Shown here in pieces: positions 8,801-15,746 of a stretch of 64,000 nt of DNA. Position 1 is the first letter of the stretch. Every line of letters begins with the position of its first letter. The notes under the pieces are model-generated. The model ran no database searches. It saw only the letters and a list, made by a program, of their open reading frames with translations, and was not told where the DNA came from. The translations under genes and the position numbers were made by a program. This DNA is from Persicirhabdus sediminis (GTDB taxonomy: Bacteria > Verrucomicrobiota > Verrucomicrobiia > Verrucomicrobiales > Akkermansiaceae), in assembly GCF_016595495.1 (NCBI RefSeq), contig NZ_JAENIM010000044.1:1-64000 (forward strand), given 5' to 3'.

Positions 8801-10495
8801 TGCTTTCGGGTCACAGCAGAGCACCACGTCAACGTGGTTGAGCTCGCAGTTTACACGCACACGGTCTTGCGCCACTACCAAGAAGTAGTTGGTTGGAGAT
8901 CCTTTTTTCTCAGAACCGTATTTCGGGTTCGCCGCAATCTGCAGAGTTGGGATTTGCTCACCAGTCTCTGGGTCAATGCGTGGGCTCTTTTTGTCCAGCA
9001 GCTGGCCAAATTCACCGAGGATGCTACCAAGGTTTTTACCTGTAGTAATCATGCCCCAGCCACCAATTGAGTGGAAACGTACAGCGATAGATCCTTCTGG
9101 CAGGAGTGATGGAGTTTCCTCACTCTTCACTGCGTATTTGTGATCCACACCGAGGGTGAAGAATGTTTTGCCGTCTTCAGCTTTCTTGCCGTCCTTACGG
9201 GCGGTCATGTTCTGGCTGAATTCGTAAGCACCAATGATGTGCTCAGGGCGGAAATCGCGTGAACCAATGCCGTAAACACCACGGAACATACGTGGTACTT
9301 CTTCTGGCTCCATCGCAGGAACGTTGCCGCTCCACTGACGTGAATCACGTGATTTGCCAATCGCACCACGGATGTCGCGAGCGAGTGGGTTATCACCAGC
9401 CATGCTCTCGTCAGTACGCTCGAGCACGATGATGGTTTTCTTGCCACGGATGGCTTCGATGATAGCTTCTTCTGGGAACGGACGAATCACGTTCACGTGC
9501 AGTGAGCCTACTTTGTCGCCGCGAGTTTCACGCAGGTGGTCACAAACCGCCTCGATGTTCTCAGCAGCACAACCGATAGAAATAAATACAGTGTCAGCAT
9601 CTTCCGTTCTGTACTTGGAAACAAATCCGTACTCACGGCCAGTCAGCTCAGCGAACTCTTTGTAAGCTGCCTCAAGGAAACCAGGAATCGCCTCTGTGAA
9701 ACAATCACGGCGAGCAACCACACCATTCATGTGATGCTCTTGGTTTTCCACAGGGCCAAGAAGCACTGGGTTGTTGATGTCGATCATCTTAGGTACACGA
9801 CGACGTGTCTCACCAAAGAGCTCTTTCTGAGCTGGTGTTGGACATTCGATTCTGTCGTCAGGAGCTCCTAAGAACTCACGCAGAAGATCTGCTTCAGGAC
9901 GCAGGAATACACGCTCGGCGTGTGTTGTCAGCATACCGTCCTGGATGTTCATGCCTGGGTTGAGCGCTTGCTCACACACCTTGCGCAAGATGATGCCTTG
10001 GTCAGCTGCCTGCTGAGCATCTTTACCAGCTAGCATGATCCAGCCAGTGTCCATCGCTGAGTAAATGTCGTCGTGACCACAGTGCACGTTAAGTGCGTGT
10101 TTGGTCAGCGCACGAGCACCTACCTGGAGAACCATAGTAGAAAGTTTTCCTGGAGCGTGGTAGTACTGCTCCATCGCGTAGGCGATACCTTGGCCCGATG
10201 TAAAGTTCACCGCACGGCGACCAGTAACCGCAAAGGCAGTCGCACCACCTTGGGCTGCGTGCTCACCTTCAGTTTCAACAGCGATCTTCTGTTGGCCGAA
10301 AACGTTCAGTTTTCCTTGAGCCCATGATTGTTGGTAGAGCTCACCACCCTCAGTAGATGGAGTAATAGGATAAAAAATGCCCCCGTCAGTAATGCGGGAC
10401 TCCACATGCATGGCTACTAGCTGGTTGCCATTACATGCGATTGGCTCACCTGGGTATTTAGGTGCGTTGGTTATGGGTTGCTTCGAGTTTTGCAT
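5825..10495 (-). CDS. nifJ: Pyruvate:ferredoxin (flavodoxin) oxidoreductase, extended single-chain form
   Basis: Single-polypeptide enzyme that converts pyruvate and CoA to acetyl-CoA and CO2, passing electrons to ferredoxin or flavodoxin. Order of domains: pyrimidine-binding PFOR-I from about residue 15 (GNQLVAMHVESRITDGGIFYPITPS), PFOR-II, the gamma domain near 470-700 (FHSIGGWGMITTGKNLG), two 4Fe-4S motifs near 787 (CTQCMECITACP) and 922 (CKGCGECVEQCG), then the thiamine-diphosphate domain (CAGCGEK near 1003, GGDGALGDIGFQNL near 1233, YSNTGGQNSDSS). At 1556 residues it is about a third longer than the usual 1170-1200; the extra sequence lies partly between the two clusters and as a C-terminal extension of about 150 residues. 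It is monocistronic with its own terminator. Confidence 0.96.
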   Translation of the reverse strand: MQNSKQPITNAPKYPGEPIACNGNQLVAMHVESRITDGGIFYPITPSTEGGELYQQSWAQGKLNVFGQQKIAVETEGEHAAQGGATAFAVTGRRAVNFTSGQGIAYAMEQYYHAPGKLSTMVLQVGARALTKHALNVHCGHDDIYSAMDTGWIMLAGKDAQQAADQGIILRKVCEQALNPGMNIQDGMLTTHAERVFLRPEADLLREFLGAPDDRIECPTPAQKELFGETRRRVPKMIDINNPVLLGPVENQEHHMNGVVARRDCFTEAIPGFLEAAYKEFAELTGREYGFVSKYRTEDADTVFISIGCAAENIEAVCDHLRETRGDKVGSLHVNVIRPFPEEAIIEAIRGKKTIIVLERTDESMAGDNPLARDIRGAIGKSRDSRQWSGNVPAMEPEEVPRMFRGVYGIGSRDFRPEHIIGAYEFSQNMTARKDGKKAEDGKTFFTLGVDHKYAVKSEETPSLLPEGSIAVRFHSIGGWGMITTGKNLGSILGEFGQLLDKKSPRIDPETGEQIPTLQIAANPKYGSEKKGSPTNYFLVVAQDRVRVNCELNHVDVVLCCDPKAFTHTNPLEGINPGGCLVWESDEDPVDAWNRIPKKYRQWILDNKIRVFILPGFDIARNATPRPDLQLRMQGNAFLGAFFRVSSFLQDNEICEDTFKNTVRKQYNKKFGRFGDAVVESNMTVMTEGFARVQEVPYGVVEAEDGSSMRLPALEAITSACGACAMPAEQKERYPIHTLEKFDSEFRAGYGYHQPAGALASVGAMAAGTGATNSKYVARRRTPVYIAENCTQCMECITACPDTALPNTAQDVETILRTAVNNYVSSTDDRDALLAHVPGIEERARARMVAAIEAKDGTPFKEIIKDEVVQLNGAVSQEGKDQLFEILDVVPVAYNKVTAIFRGKEKKEAGSGGVFSIFVSDLCKGCGECVEQCGDHGALVMVDDTPELNQTLQSAQNFSRLLPDTPSKYLGFYDNDAPENSRTAALRNHLMVRRNYEALVSGDGACAGCGEKSILRALASVTEAYMRPMYHKKSDRLSEKADKIETKGAAFLTALKEKDEAQYQLYKRAVAHVVMGLGGEDDADTDHRLAQNGIIDDNDLISAIVSVMRVDAFNHKKLQSIDGRMANGMSVMMMGANTGCNSVYGSTPPSNPHPYPWMNSLFQDGPSISWLMGESLILRHARRSVAPERIADALLGFAADADAMVMDDARYFQLTHLNDSMMSAQELRELPKVWCVGGDGALGDIGFQNLSKAVLQGRPNVKFLMLDTQVYSNTGGQNSDSSFMPGGYDMNQLGDATQGKMTERKSVSDILTSGHGSPFVAQVSIANSAKLYQAILDGLEYRGAAFYQCFTSCQPEHGIGDDMSAVQAKLSRDCRAMPEFTFNGTKGETHQECFDLKGNPNTNRDWQMVRSKLEKGMIYPYTTAHWATTEARFRLHIKRSNADEAKKLIPMENLLQLLTQQDIAQFNFVNPEHHAYVPDFGTYIRTEHNGKEAFFILSRQLVLFCIERRKSWRMLQSKAGIENSDYLLQKQLIEKISSGEVTREDVYSKGTDVLND

Positions 10496-10512
10496 AAGTC
10501 TTTCAAAGTAAA

Positions 10513-10541
10513 TCTATAAAGATTTAATGTATATTTATAGA
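10513..10541. promoter_or_regulatory. Inverted repeat upstream of nifJ; rest of 10496-11185 described
   Basis: TCTATAAA (10513-10520) and TTTATAGA (10534-10541) are exact inverted arms 13 bases apart, centred about 32 bases upstream of the nifJ start in AT-rich DNA, a sensible place for a regulator site. A second small palindrome, TGCAC-ATG-GTGCA, is at 10577-10589. The remaining 690-base gap holds no credible gene. Towards its end it carries TTACCG-AAT-CGGTAA at 11023-11037 and the conserved block in front of the small gene at 11186. Confidence 0.45.
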
Positions 10542-11091
10542 CAGTGCAACATAGCATCCTTTGCATATTCTAGCCATGCACATGGTGCACATAGCTTCGC
10601 AATTTCTACCATAGACATACGCATGTTCTATGCTCGCCGACCGCCTTGAACTACAAGTAATAACAACGCATATCTTGCTTTCCACAGCTGGCAAAAAATA
10701 CCACAAAACTAACAACATCAGCGAGGTGAGCATACACCTGTAAGATCGCGACACATTTCCACAACACAAATTTACCACGTCGCAAAATACAAAAATCCTC
10801 AGCAGAACTCACCAGCTAGCTAGAAATCCCTGGCAAAACCCGCCCAGCGAGCATCAGCCGCGGCATGCGCAAAAAAAAACCACCCCAGCCATAAAGAGAC
10901 ATCAAAACCATGCGCGATTTCCCATCCCCAGCCCACAAGCCAGCTCAGCTCACGCGCTCGCCATAGTCACGCCAGCCAAGCTGGCAACAGCTAGCTACGA
11001 CTGTAAAAATTACCGGAAAATCTTACCGAATCGGTAAAAATGACAGGATAGCCGCCAGATGGTCCAATCCCTCCAGCCAGCTAGAAAAACT

Positions 11092-11155
11092 AATTTTCCT
11101 ATATTCTATATAGCTTCATCCAGATCACCCAGCTACTTGGCACGCTCATTGATAC
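11092..11155 (+). promoter_or_regulatory. Conserved upstream block, copy 1 (small-protein family)
   Basis: This block holds AATTTTCCTATATTCTATA at 11092-11110 and CTTGGCACGCTCATTGATAC at 11136-11155. The same two elements, at nearly the same spacing (44 against 43 bases start to start) and distance to the ATG (50 against 48), precede the paralogue at 12772. The first could supply a TATATA-like -10 box. The second resembles a sigma54 -24/-12 promoter (TGGCACG, four bases, TTG) except that the -12 dinucleotide is GA, not GC. A GTAAAAATTACC motif lies about 80-90 bases upstream in both copies. Confidence 0.7.
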
Positions 11156-11185
11156 TTAATTGGCATAACCAACCCCTCCACTCCC

Positions 11186-11395
11186 ATGAACCGTATCAAA
11201 CAAACCAACAACACTTCATCAGTCATCACCACCACCAACTTCGACCAACGCTCAAAATCACTCCAAGAATTCACCCCAGCTGAAAAAAAACCTCTCTACA
11301 CATGGTTCACCCACAAGGGCGTCACCTACCCCATCCCACTCACTAACCGTAAATACTGGCCAGCTGATCAATCTACCCAGCTGAGCTACAATTAA
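11186..11395 (+). CDS. Small uncharacterised protein, paralogue 1
   Basis: A 69-residue soluble protein with no signal peptide. From residue 19 it aligns with the protein at 12772-12981 without gaps, sharing FDQR, a SL spaced three residues later, YTWFT, and GVTYPIPL followed by N and a downstream W. The DNA differences between copies fall largely at third codon positions, which supports this frame and purifying selection. No Shine-Dalgarno sequence is seen; the leader just before ATG is C-rich in both copies. A short 12-bp repeat and a strong terminator follow. I do not recognise the family, so no function is proposed. Confidence 0.85.
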   Translation: MNRIKQTNNTSSVITTTNFDQRSKSLQEFTPAEKKPLYTWFTHKGVTYPIPLTNRKYWPADQSTQLSYN

Positions 11396-11408
11396 ACCAA
11401 CCGCAAAA

Positions 11409-11456
11409 CCCCCAAAGTAACCCCCAAAGTAACCCCCAAAGTAACCCCCAAAGTAA
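11409..11456 (+). repeat. 12-bp tandem repeat in the 3' region of paralogue 1
   Basis: Four perfect copies of CCCCCAAAGTAA run from 11409 to 11456, followed by a further CCCC. They sit between the stop of the small gene (11395) and its terminator hairpin (11485). The unit length is a multiple of three, so the minus strand reads as a Gly-Tyr-Phe-Gly repeat, but that frame has no other coding support. Confidence 0.9.
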
Positions 11457-11474
11457 CCCCCACGACCCCATAGC

Positions 11475-11524
11475 AAACAAAATTCCCTCTGGCCGGATCC
11501 CCCCAGCCAGAGGGTTTTGTTTTC
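11475..11524 (+). terminator. Strong, probably bidirectional terminator
   Basis: CCCTCTGGC at 11485-11493 and GCCAGAGGG at 11506-11514 form a perfect 9-bp GC-rich stem, flanked by AACAAAATT on the left and TTTTGTTTT on the right, so it can act on either strand. It ends transcription of the small gene at 11186. Confidence 0.9.
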
Positions 11525-11543
11525 CCACAAAGTACCAGATGAA

Positions 11544-11616
11544 AGGTTCGGCCTGCGGCCTAAGGTCGCTGCGCTTCAGATCCACTTCGTTGCAGGTCCG
11601 GCTTGCGGCCTAAGGT
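11544..11616 (+). repeat. Two direct repeats of a 23-bp GC-rich sequence
   Basis: The 23-base sequences at 11544-11566 and 11594-11616 differ at two positions; both start AGGT(T/C)CGGC and end GCGGCCTAAGGT. They are 50 bases apart in non-coding DNA. Together with the 11809-11854 repeat they show that the 692-base gap 11396-12087 holds repeat debris rather than a missed gene. Confidence 0.75.
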
Positions 11617-11808
11617 GCACTCGTGAAATCTAGCTGAGCCATCTAGACTGCGTGTGCTTTAGCACCGCTTTTAGCTTCCAGCCAGCTCCGCCTCGCCTGC
11701 AACCATCTCTATACCAATCCAGCCAGCTAGCTAAGTTTCATCAGTTTGCAACTCACTCTTCTCTCTTCAAAACTCACCCTTCCACCCAGCCCGCAGATCT
11801 AACAATAA

Positions 11809-11854
11809 TTTAGCCGCGGGTCAACGAGCTCAGCGAGTGCAACCCGTGGTCAGC
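11809..11854 (-). repeat. Dispersed repeat, copy B (inverted relative to 181-226)
   Basis: The reverse complement of this stretch starts GCTGACCACGGGTTGC and ends ACCCGCGGCTAAA, matching 181-226 at about 40 of 46 positions. It lies in the gene-free interval upstream of the membrane-anchored orphan at 12088. Confidence 0.6.
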
Positions 11855-12087
11855 CAGCAACATCCATGATTCCACGGAGGGGAAATGGAAAACGCACCCA
11901 CTAAATTGGAAAACAATCAAATCTGATAGAAGAGATTAAAACCTAACTATCAAATTGACTCGTTAGGTAATTAATTCATGCTCCGCACTCATCGGACTAA
12001 CAATTATCACTGGGCGGCAAAATAAAAACGTTAAATGACTTATGCGCCGGATTCAAACACCCCTAACATTCATAAATTAGAATCAAC

Positions 12088-12540
12088 ATGAACAGAAAAT
12101 TTATAGCCATAATCATCACTCTATTAATCGCTGTTGTCTTAGCTGCTACATTCTATTTTACACGATCAGAGCCGAATCTACTCACTGAATATGGATCCAT
12201 CTCCATAGATAGAGGAAGAATCACTATTTCAATGACTGATGATGAGCCAGGGCTATCAATTGAGAGACAGCTATCAGGATATGATTGGGGATTTATCTCA
12301 TCTAAAACGTCATCTTCTATCTCCCCCTCCTCATGGACTAACCACAGAGGCTTTTTCTCCTATGTAGACAGCACTGGCAAAGTTTGGTCCTACAACGGCA
12401 AAGACCGGTCATTTATTTACGAAATCCTCCCAGATGGTTCAGGTCGTTCATGGGATCTATCAACTTGGCCACACGAGCTGCCTATAGAAGTCTCTTCACG
12501 GATAACTAATTTGCAACAGACGCTAACTGAGCAGCAATAA
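12088..12540 (+). CDS. Membrane-anchored orphan protein
   Basis: A 150-residue protein with one N-terminal membrane segment (residues about 5-25, FIAIIITLLIAVVLAATFYF) after a basic MNRK start. The remainder, presumably outside the membrane, is Ser/Gly/Trp-rich with short beta-like stretches (GSISIDRGRITISMTDDEPG, FFSYVDSTGKVWSYNGKDRS). No family is recognised. It lies alone between the two small paralogues and has its own AT-rich upstream region. A 7-bp inverted repeat (CTATCAG at 12544-12550 with CTGATAG at 12561-12567) follows, without a T-tract. Confidence 0.75.
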   Translation: MNRKFIAIIITLLIAVVLAATFYFTRSEPNLLTEYGSISIDRGRITISMTDDEPGLSIERQLSGYDWGFISSKTSSSISPSSWTNHRGFFSYVDSTGKVWSYNGKDRSFIYEILPDGSGRSWDLSTWPHELPIEVSSRITNLQQTLTEQQ

Positions 12541-12680
12541 TATCTATCAGACATGCGTATCTGATAGGCTCATTCTATTGCTCAGCCAGCTGGTAAAAAT
12601 TACCATCTGACTCAGACAATACCTGTAATTGTTACAGACATTCAGCCATGCATGGATGGAGCAAAATCTCACAAGTTCAC

Positions 12681-12743
12681 AATTTTCCTATATTCTATAA
12701 TGCTTCCAGCTGGCTGGCACAAACTTGGCACGCCCATTGATAC
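12681..12743 (+). promoter_or_regulatory. Conserved upstream block, copy 2 (small-protein family)
   Basis: AATTTTCCTATATTCTATA at 12681-12699 is identical over 19 bases to copy 1, and CTTGGCACGCCCATTGATAC at 12724-12743 differs from copy 1 at one base. Here the first element ends in TATAAT, a good -10 box. The sequence between the elements is only partly conserved (GCTTC and a CAGCT word are shared), so the two elements appear to be the selected parts. GGTAAAAATTACC, a short palindrome, lies at 12592-12604. Confidence 0.72.
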
Positions 12744-12771
12744 AATGTAATCAGCCAAACTCCCCCACCCC

Positions 12772-12981
12772 ATGGACAAAAAGAAAAAATCCCCCAAAGC
12801 ACAAAAACAAGTTCCTTCGACTGACTTTGACCAGCGTGCTCAGTCGCTCAAAGCGCTCACCAATTCTGCACAAAAGATGCACTACACTTGGTTCACTAAC
12901 AATGGAGTCACCTACCCTATTCCATTATGCAACTGCAGGTCGTGGTCACCCTATGAAGGCATGAGGTTTAACTTAAACTAA
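12772..12981 (+). CDS. Small uncharacterised protein, paralogue 2
   Basis: A 69-residue paralogue of the protein at 11186, with the same length. It starts with a lysine-rich MDKKKKSPKAQKQ and then shares FDQR, SL, YTWFT and GVTYPIPL with its partner at identical spacing. It has two cysteines (LCNCRSW) that the partner lacks. No signal peptide or membrane segment is visible. The start is supported by the conserved distance to the upstream block and the C-rich leader. No function can be assigned. Confidence 0.85.
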   Translation: MDKKKKSPKAQKQVPSTDFDQRAQSLKALTNSAQKMHYTWFTNNGVTYPIPLCNCRSWSPYEGMRFNLN

Positions 12982-13018
12982 CAAACAAGCTCTCTAATAT
13001 CTATAGTTAGTCCATCGT

Positions 13019-13048
13019 CACCCTAGCTGGTGAGATCCAGTTAGGGTG
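13019..13048 (+). terminator. Hairpin after paralogue 2
   Basis: CACCCTAGCTGG (13019-13030) and CCAGTTAGGGTG (13037-13048) form a 12-bp stem with one G-T pair and a 6-base loop. Only AAATTT follows, so termination would be weak or factor-assisted. Confidence 0.5.
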
Positions 13049-13115
13049 AAATTTACACTCAAACAAAACAAATCCAGAACACAAACAGGAACTAACAGAG
13101 TGTGAGCAATCAACC

Positions 13116-14147
13116 CTAACAATTCACCTCACCGCGCACCATGAGATCATTACCCAGCTGGCTCCATTGTGGATTTTTCATGTGCAGGCTATTAGCCAGC
13201 TGCATATCCCCATCGCCCACGCCATCTTTAGATCCACCGCAAATCATTGGAGCATAAAAGAATACACATTCATCCACCAATCCAGCTTTCACAAACTCGC
13301 CTAGCAGAACTCCCCCGCACTCTAGCATGACTACATTACAATCCATCTCCGCCAGCTGCTTAAGAACACTAGCTGGCGATTCATTCTGATAGACTAGGGT
13401 TCGATCGCTAAATTCATCATTAAATAGCTTAGCCGAGTTTGGCAAAAATCTAGCATCACTACGCGTCATCACCACACGCCATGGTTGAATTTTTCCAGCT
13501 GGAACATTTTCACCACGCAATGTTAGTGCGGGATCATCAGCCCTAACTGTATTTCCGCCAGTAATAATCGCGTCACTCTCACAGCGAATATTTTGCACTT
13601 CAGCGCGCGCTTCAGCTCCAGTTAGCCACTGCCCTTCACCAGCTGGTCGGGTGATTTTGCCATCCAGACTCATGGCTGATTTAGCAATCACCCACGGTCG
13701 GCCACTGCGCATGCGCTTGAAAAACCCACGATGTTCGTATTCACACTGCTCAGCCAGCACGCCAGCCGTCACTTCAACACCTTGAGCCTGCAAAATTCCA
13801 TCCGCGCGCCCTGCATGCTCGGGATTTGGGTCCACCGCACCATAAACCACGCTGGAAATGCCCATTTCTAGAATCCCCTGCACACAAGCTGGCGTTCTGC
13901 CCTGGGTGGAGCACGGCTCCAGCGTCACATAAATAGTAGATCCACGTAATTCATCAGCCGAATGACGAGTCAAAGCATCGGCAATCGCCTCGCGCTCGCC
14001 ATGCGGAAGCCCAGCTTTTCGGTGCACACCGCGCCCCAGAATTTCGCCCTGTTTGACGATCACCGCACCCACATTTGGGTTCGGACTGGTCAGGCCGCGG
14101 CTTTTTTGCGCCTCGTTCAGGGCCATTCTCATCCACTTCTCATGCAT
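13116..14147 (-). CDS. ribD: Bifunctional riboflavin biosynthesis deaminase/reductase
   Basis: Carries out two consecutive cytoplasmic steps of riboflavin synthesis: deamination of the pyrimidine intermediate, then NADPH-dependent reduction of its ribosyl side chain. The N-terminal zinc deaminase has H49 and E51 (in HGERE rather than the common HAE) and zinc cysteines C79 and C88 in PCSTQGRTPAC. The C-terminal reductase starts near residue 150 (RPWVIAKSAMSLDGKIT). The 343-residue length is normal for the fused form. No other rib genes or FMN riboswitch are visible nearby. Its start lies about 57 bases from the first DnaA box of the candidate origin. Confidence 0.96.
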   Translation of the reverse strand: MHEKWMRMALNEAQKSRGLTSPNPNVGAVIVKQGEILGRGVHRKAGLPHGEREAIADALTRHSADELRGSTIYVTLEPCSTQGRTPACVQGILEMGISSVVYGAVDPNPEHAGRADGILQAQGVEVTAGVLAEQCEYEHRGFFKRMRSGRPWVIAKSAMSLDGKITRPAGEGQWLTGAEARAEVQNIRCESDAIITGGNTVRADDPALTLRGENVPAGKIQPWRVVMTRSDARFLPNSAKLFNDEFSDRTLVYQNESPASVLKQLAEMDCNVVMLECGGVLLGEFVKAGLVDECVFFYAPMICGGSKDGVGDGDMQLANSLHMKNPQWSQLGNDLMVRGEVNC

Positions 14148-14203
14148 GCCTTTCTTGTACTCAATCCTGTTATTTCAAGCAAGCTCAGGGCTGTAAAAAC
14201 CGA

Positions 14204-14430
14204 TGTGAGTAACCCAGATATCGCTGTGAGTAAGTTGTGAATTGTGGATAACTGTTAATAAACTTTTCTTAATTGGTCGATTTGTAGATTTCAGCTCTTT
14301 AAATTATTCACACGTTATTGCATGCGTGGAATGCTTGAGCTAATCACGTGGAACTCGAATTATTCACACTTATTCACACCTATAAGATGAAGATATATTT
14401 TTTAAAATTAATTTATTCATCCATTAAGCT
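14204..14430. other. Candidate chromosomal replication origin (oriC): DnaA-box cluster and AT-rich tract
   Basis: Within 175 bases there is one perfect DnaA box (TTATCCACA read on the minus strand, 14243-14251) and three exact TTATTCACA boxes on the plus strand at 14304-14312, 14360-14368 and 14370-14378, the last two spaced exactly 10 bp. Two TTACTCACA-type boxes (14204-14212 and 14225-14233, minus strand) and one weaker match (14236-14244) lie at the left edge. The right-most box is followed by CC and then an AT-rich tract (14381-14430), the arrangement expected of a DNA unwinding element. A CACGTGGAAC sequence (parS half-like) lies at 14345-14354. Confidence 0.75.
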
Positions 14431-15746
14431 CTCGAACAACTTGTGCTCAATAACTCAAATCACTCGGTAAAAAAACTCTATCACTAACAAAATGACTCAG
14501 GCCATTTGGCTCAATCCAATGAAGCGGGAAAATGAAAGACAAGCAAGGTGTATAATTAAGAAAACTTAAGTACTTGTTTTCTGCCTGCACCATGACGACC
14601 AGGATTCATGAGGAAATGATAGCAGGCCGGCAGGTAGATTTTCTCGAGTCAAGTTTCAGCGGAAATAAGCCACGAGCTCAGCTGATGGGGTTAAATTTGC
14701 CACTCAGCGGGAGGGTAAATTGGCCTCACCATGCAGCCTCAGCGGCCCGTAAGCACGTGAAGATTGGGAAATCCGGTCGCCTTTGGCAAAGTTCAGCCAA
14801 GTGCGTGTACGGGCATGTGAGCTCGATTTGCTAAAATCATCGACCATTTCGCCAATTTTGTATCGATGGGCGAAATCCACTGCAAACCAGTCAGCTGAGC
14901 TGGCATTCTTCATTTGAGCGCGCAGAAATGGACCGCTCAGCTGGCTAAAATGGACACAGCTGGATCTAGCCGCCCAGGCCGAGGGAAACATGGCTGTATC
15001 GTCTGAGTTAATCTTCAGCTGGCTGGAATGGGCTAGGGAAGCTGCTCATCAAAGGCGTTTGAGCAGCGCTTGTGAGCCGTGAAATGGATCTATCCACTAG
15101 CGGGCATAAGGATAGAATGTCAAATTTTAGGAACTGATAGAATAAAAATTTACGTATCAAAAAGTAGAATTTTTATATAAATATCTAATAAAAATTTTTG
15201 AAGATTACGTCTGATAATTTTTATAAAAATTCTTATTTATGAAAACCAGCCAGATTGTAGGTTTATTTATTCTATTGGTTGGCTAACAATTTACCTTTCT
15301 TCGTTGATGACTTGTCGTGGATCTTGAGTGGGAAAACCAGCATATCCAGCTAGCTAAAAAACTGATAATGAAAATTTATTCTATAAAGCATATGACTTCA
15401 TAACCTGAGTTGTTGATGCATCGTAGTACTAGAAATAGTAGATCTGCTAGGTTTAACGAGTGATTCATCTCTTGGATAAATTGAGTCTATTTTTGATCCG
15501 TAATATCATGTCTAATTATTGAATAGTTGATTTCAGCCTGCTGTGTAAAATAGCATGTTAATCTACTAAATTGCCTGTCAATTTTCTTAATCAATCGATG
15601 ATTCTACAGCTATTTTTTGGTGTTTCCAGCTAGCTGAAGATGAACCCTACTACGACATCTAGCGTCAGCTAGACCAGCGAAACCGAAATTGGCTAAAGAC
15701 AAATGGCTAATCTGTGAGATAATGAGGCAATCAATTTTCAATCACT
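14431..15746. other. Long gene-free stretch right of the candidate origin, with an AT-rich block
   Basis: About 1.3 kb in which I find no credible gene; the short frames present show no family motifs. The plus strand is G-richer than C in places (15001-15120: 38 G, 22 C). A very AT-rich block at 15133-15245 contains several AAAAATT and AATTTTT runs that can pair with each other. Several CAGCTGG words are also present. It could be part of the origin region or decayed sequence. Confidence 0.6.

Noticed and set aside
8209-9871. Several long plus-strand frames opposite nifJ
   Set aside because: They are antisense shadows of a fully conserved oxidoreductase; none carries a recognisable motif.
10524-10778. 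84-residue Cys-rich minus-strand frame upstream of nifJ
   Set aside because: Lies in the regulatory region of nifJ, covers two palindromes, has no homology signal and unusual cysteine content.
11258-11585. Minus-strand frames with GYFGGYFGGYFGG repeats
   Set aside because: They arise from the four CCCCCAAAGTAA repeats read backwards, overlap a strong terminator and the conserved small gene, and show no other coding sign.
14574-14991. Open frames on both strands (86 and 95 residues) right of the candidate origin
   Set aside because: No family motif, no ribosome site, overlapping each other, and composition like the surrounding non-coding DNA.
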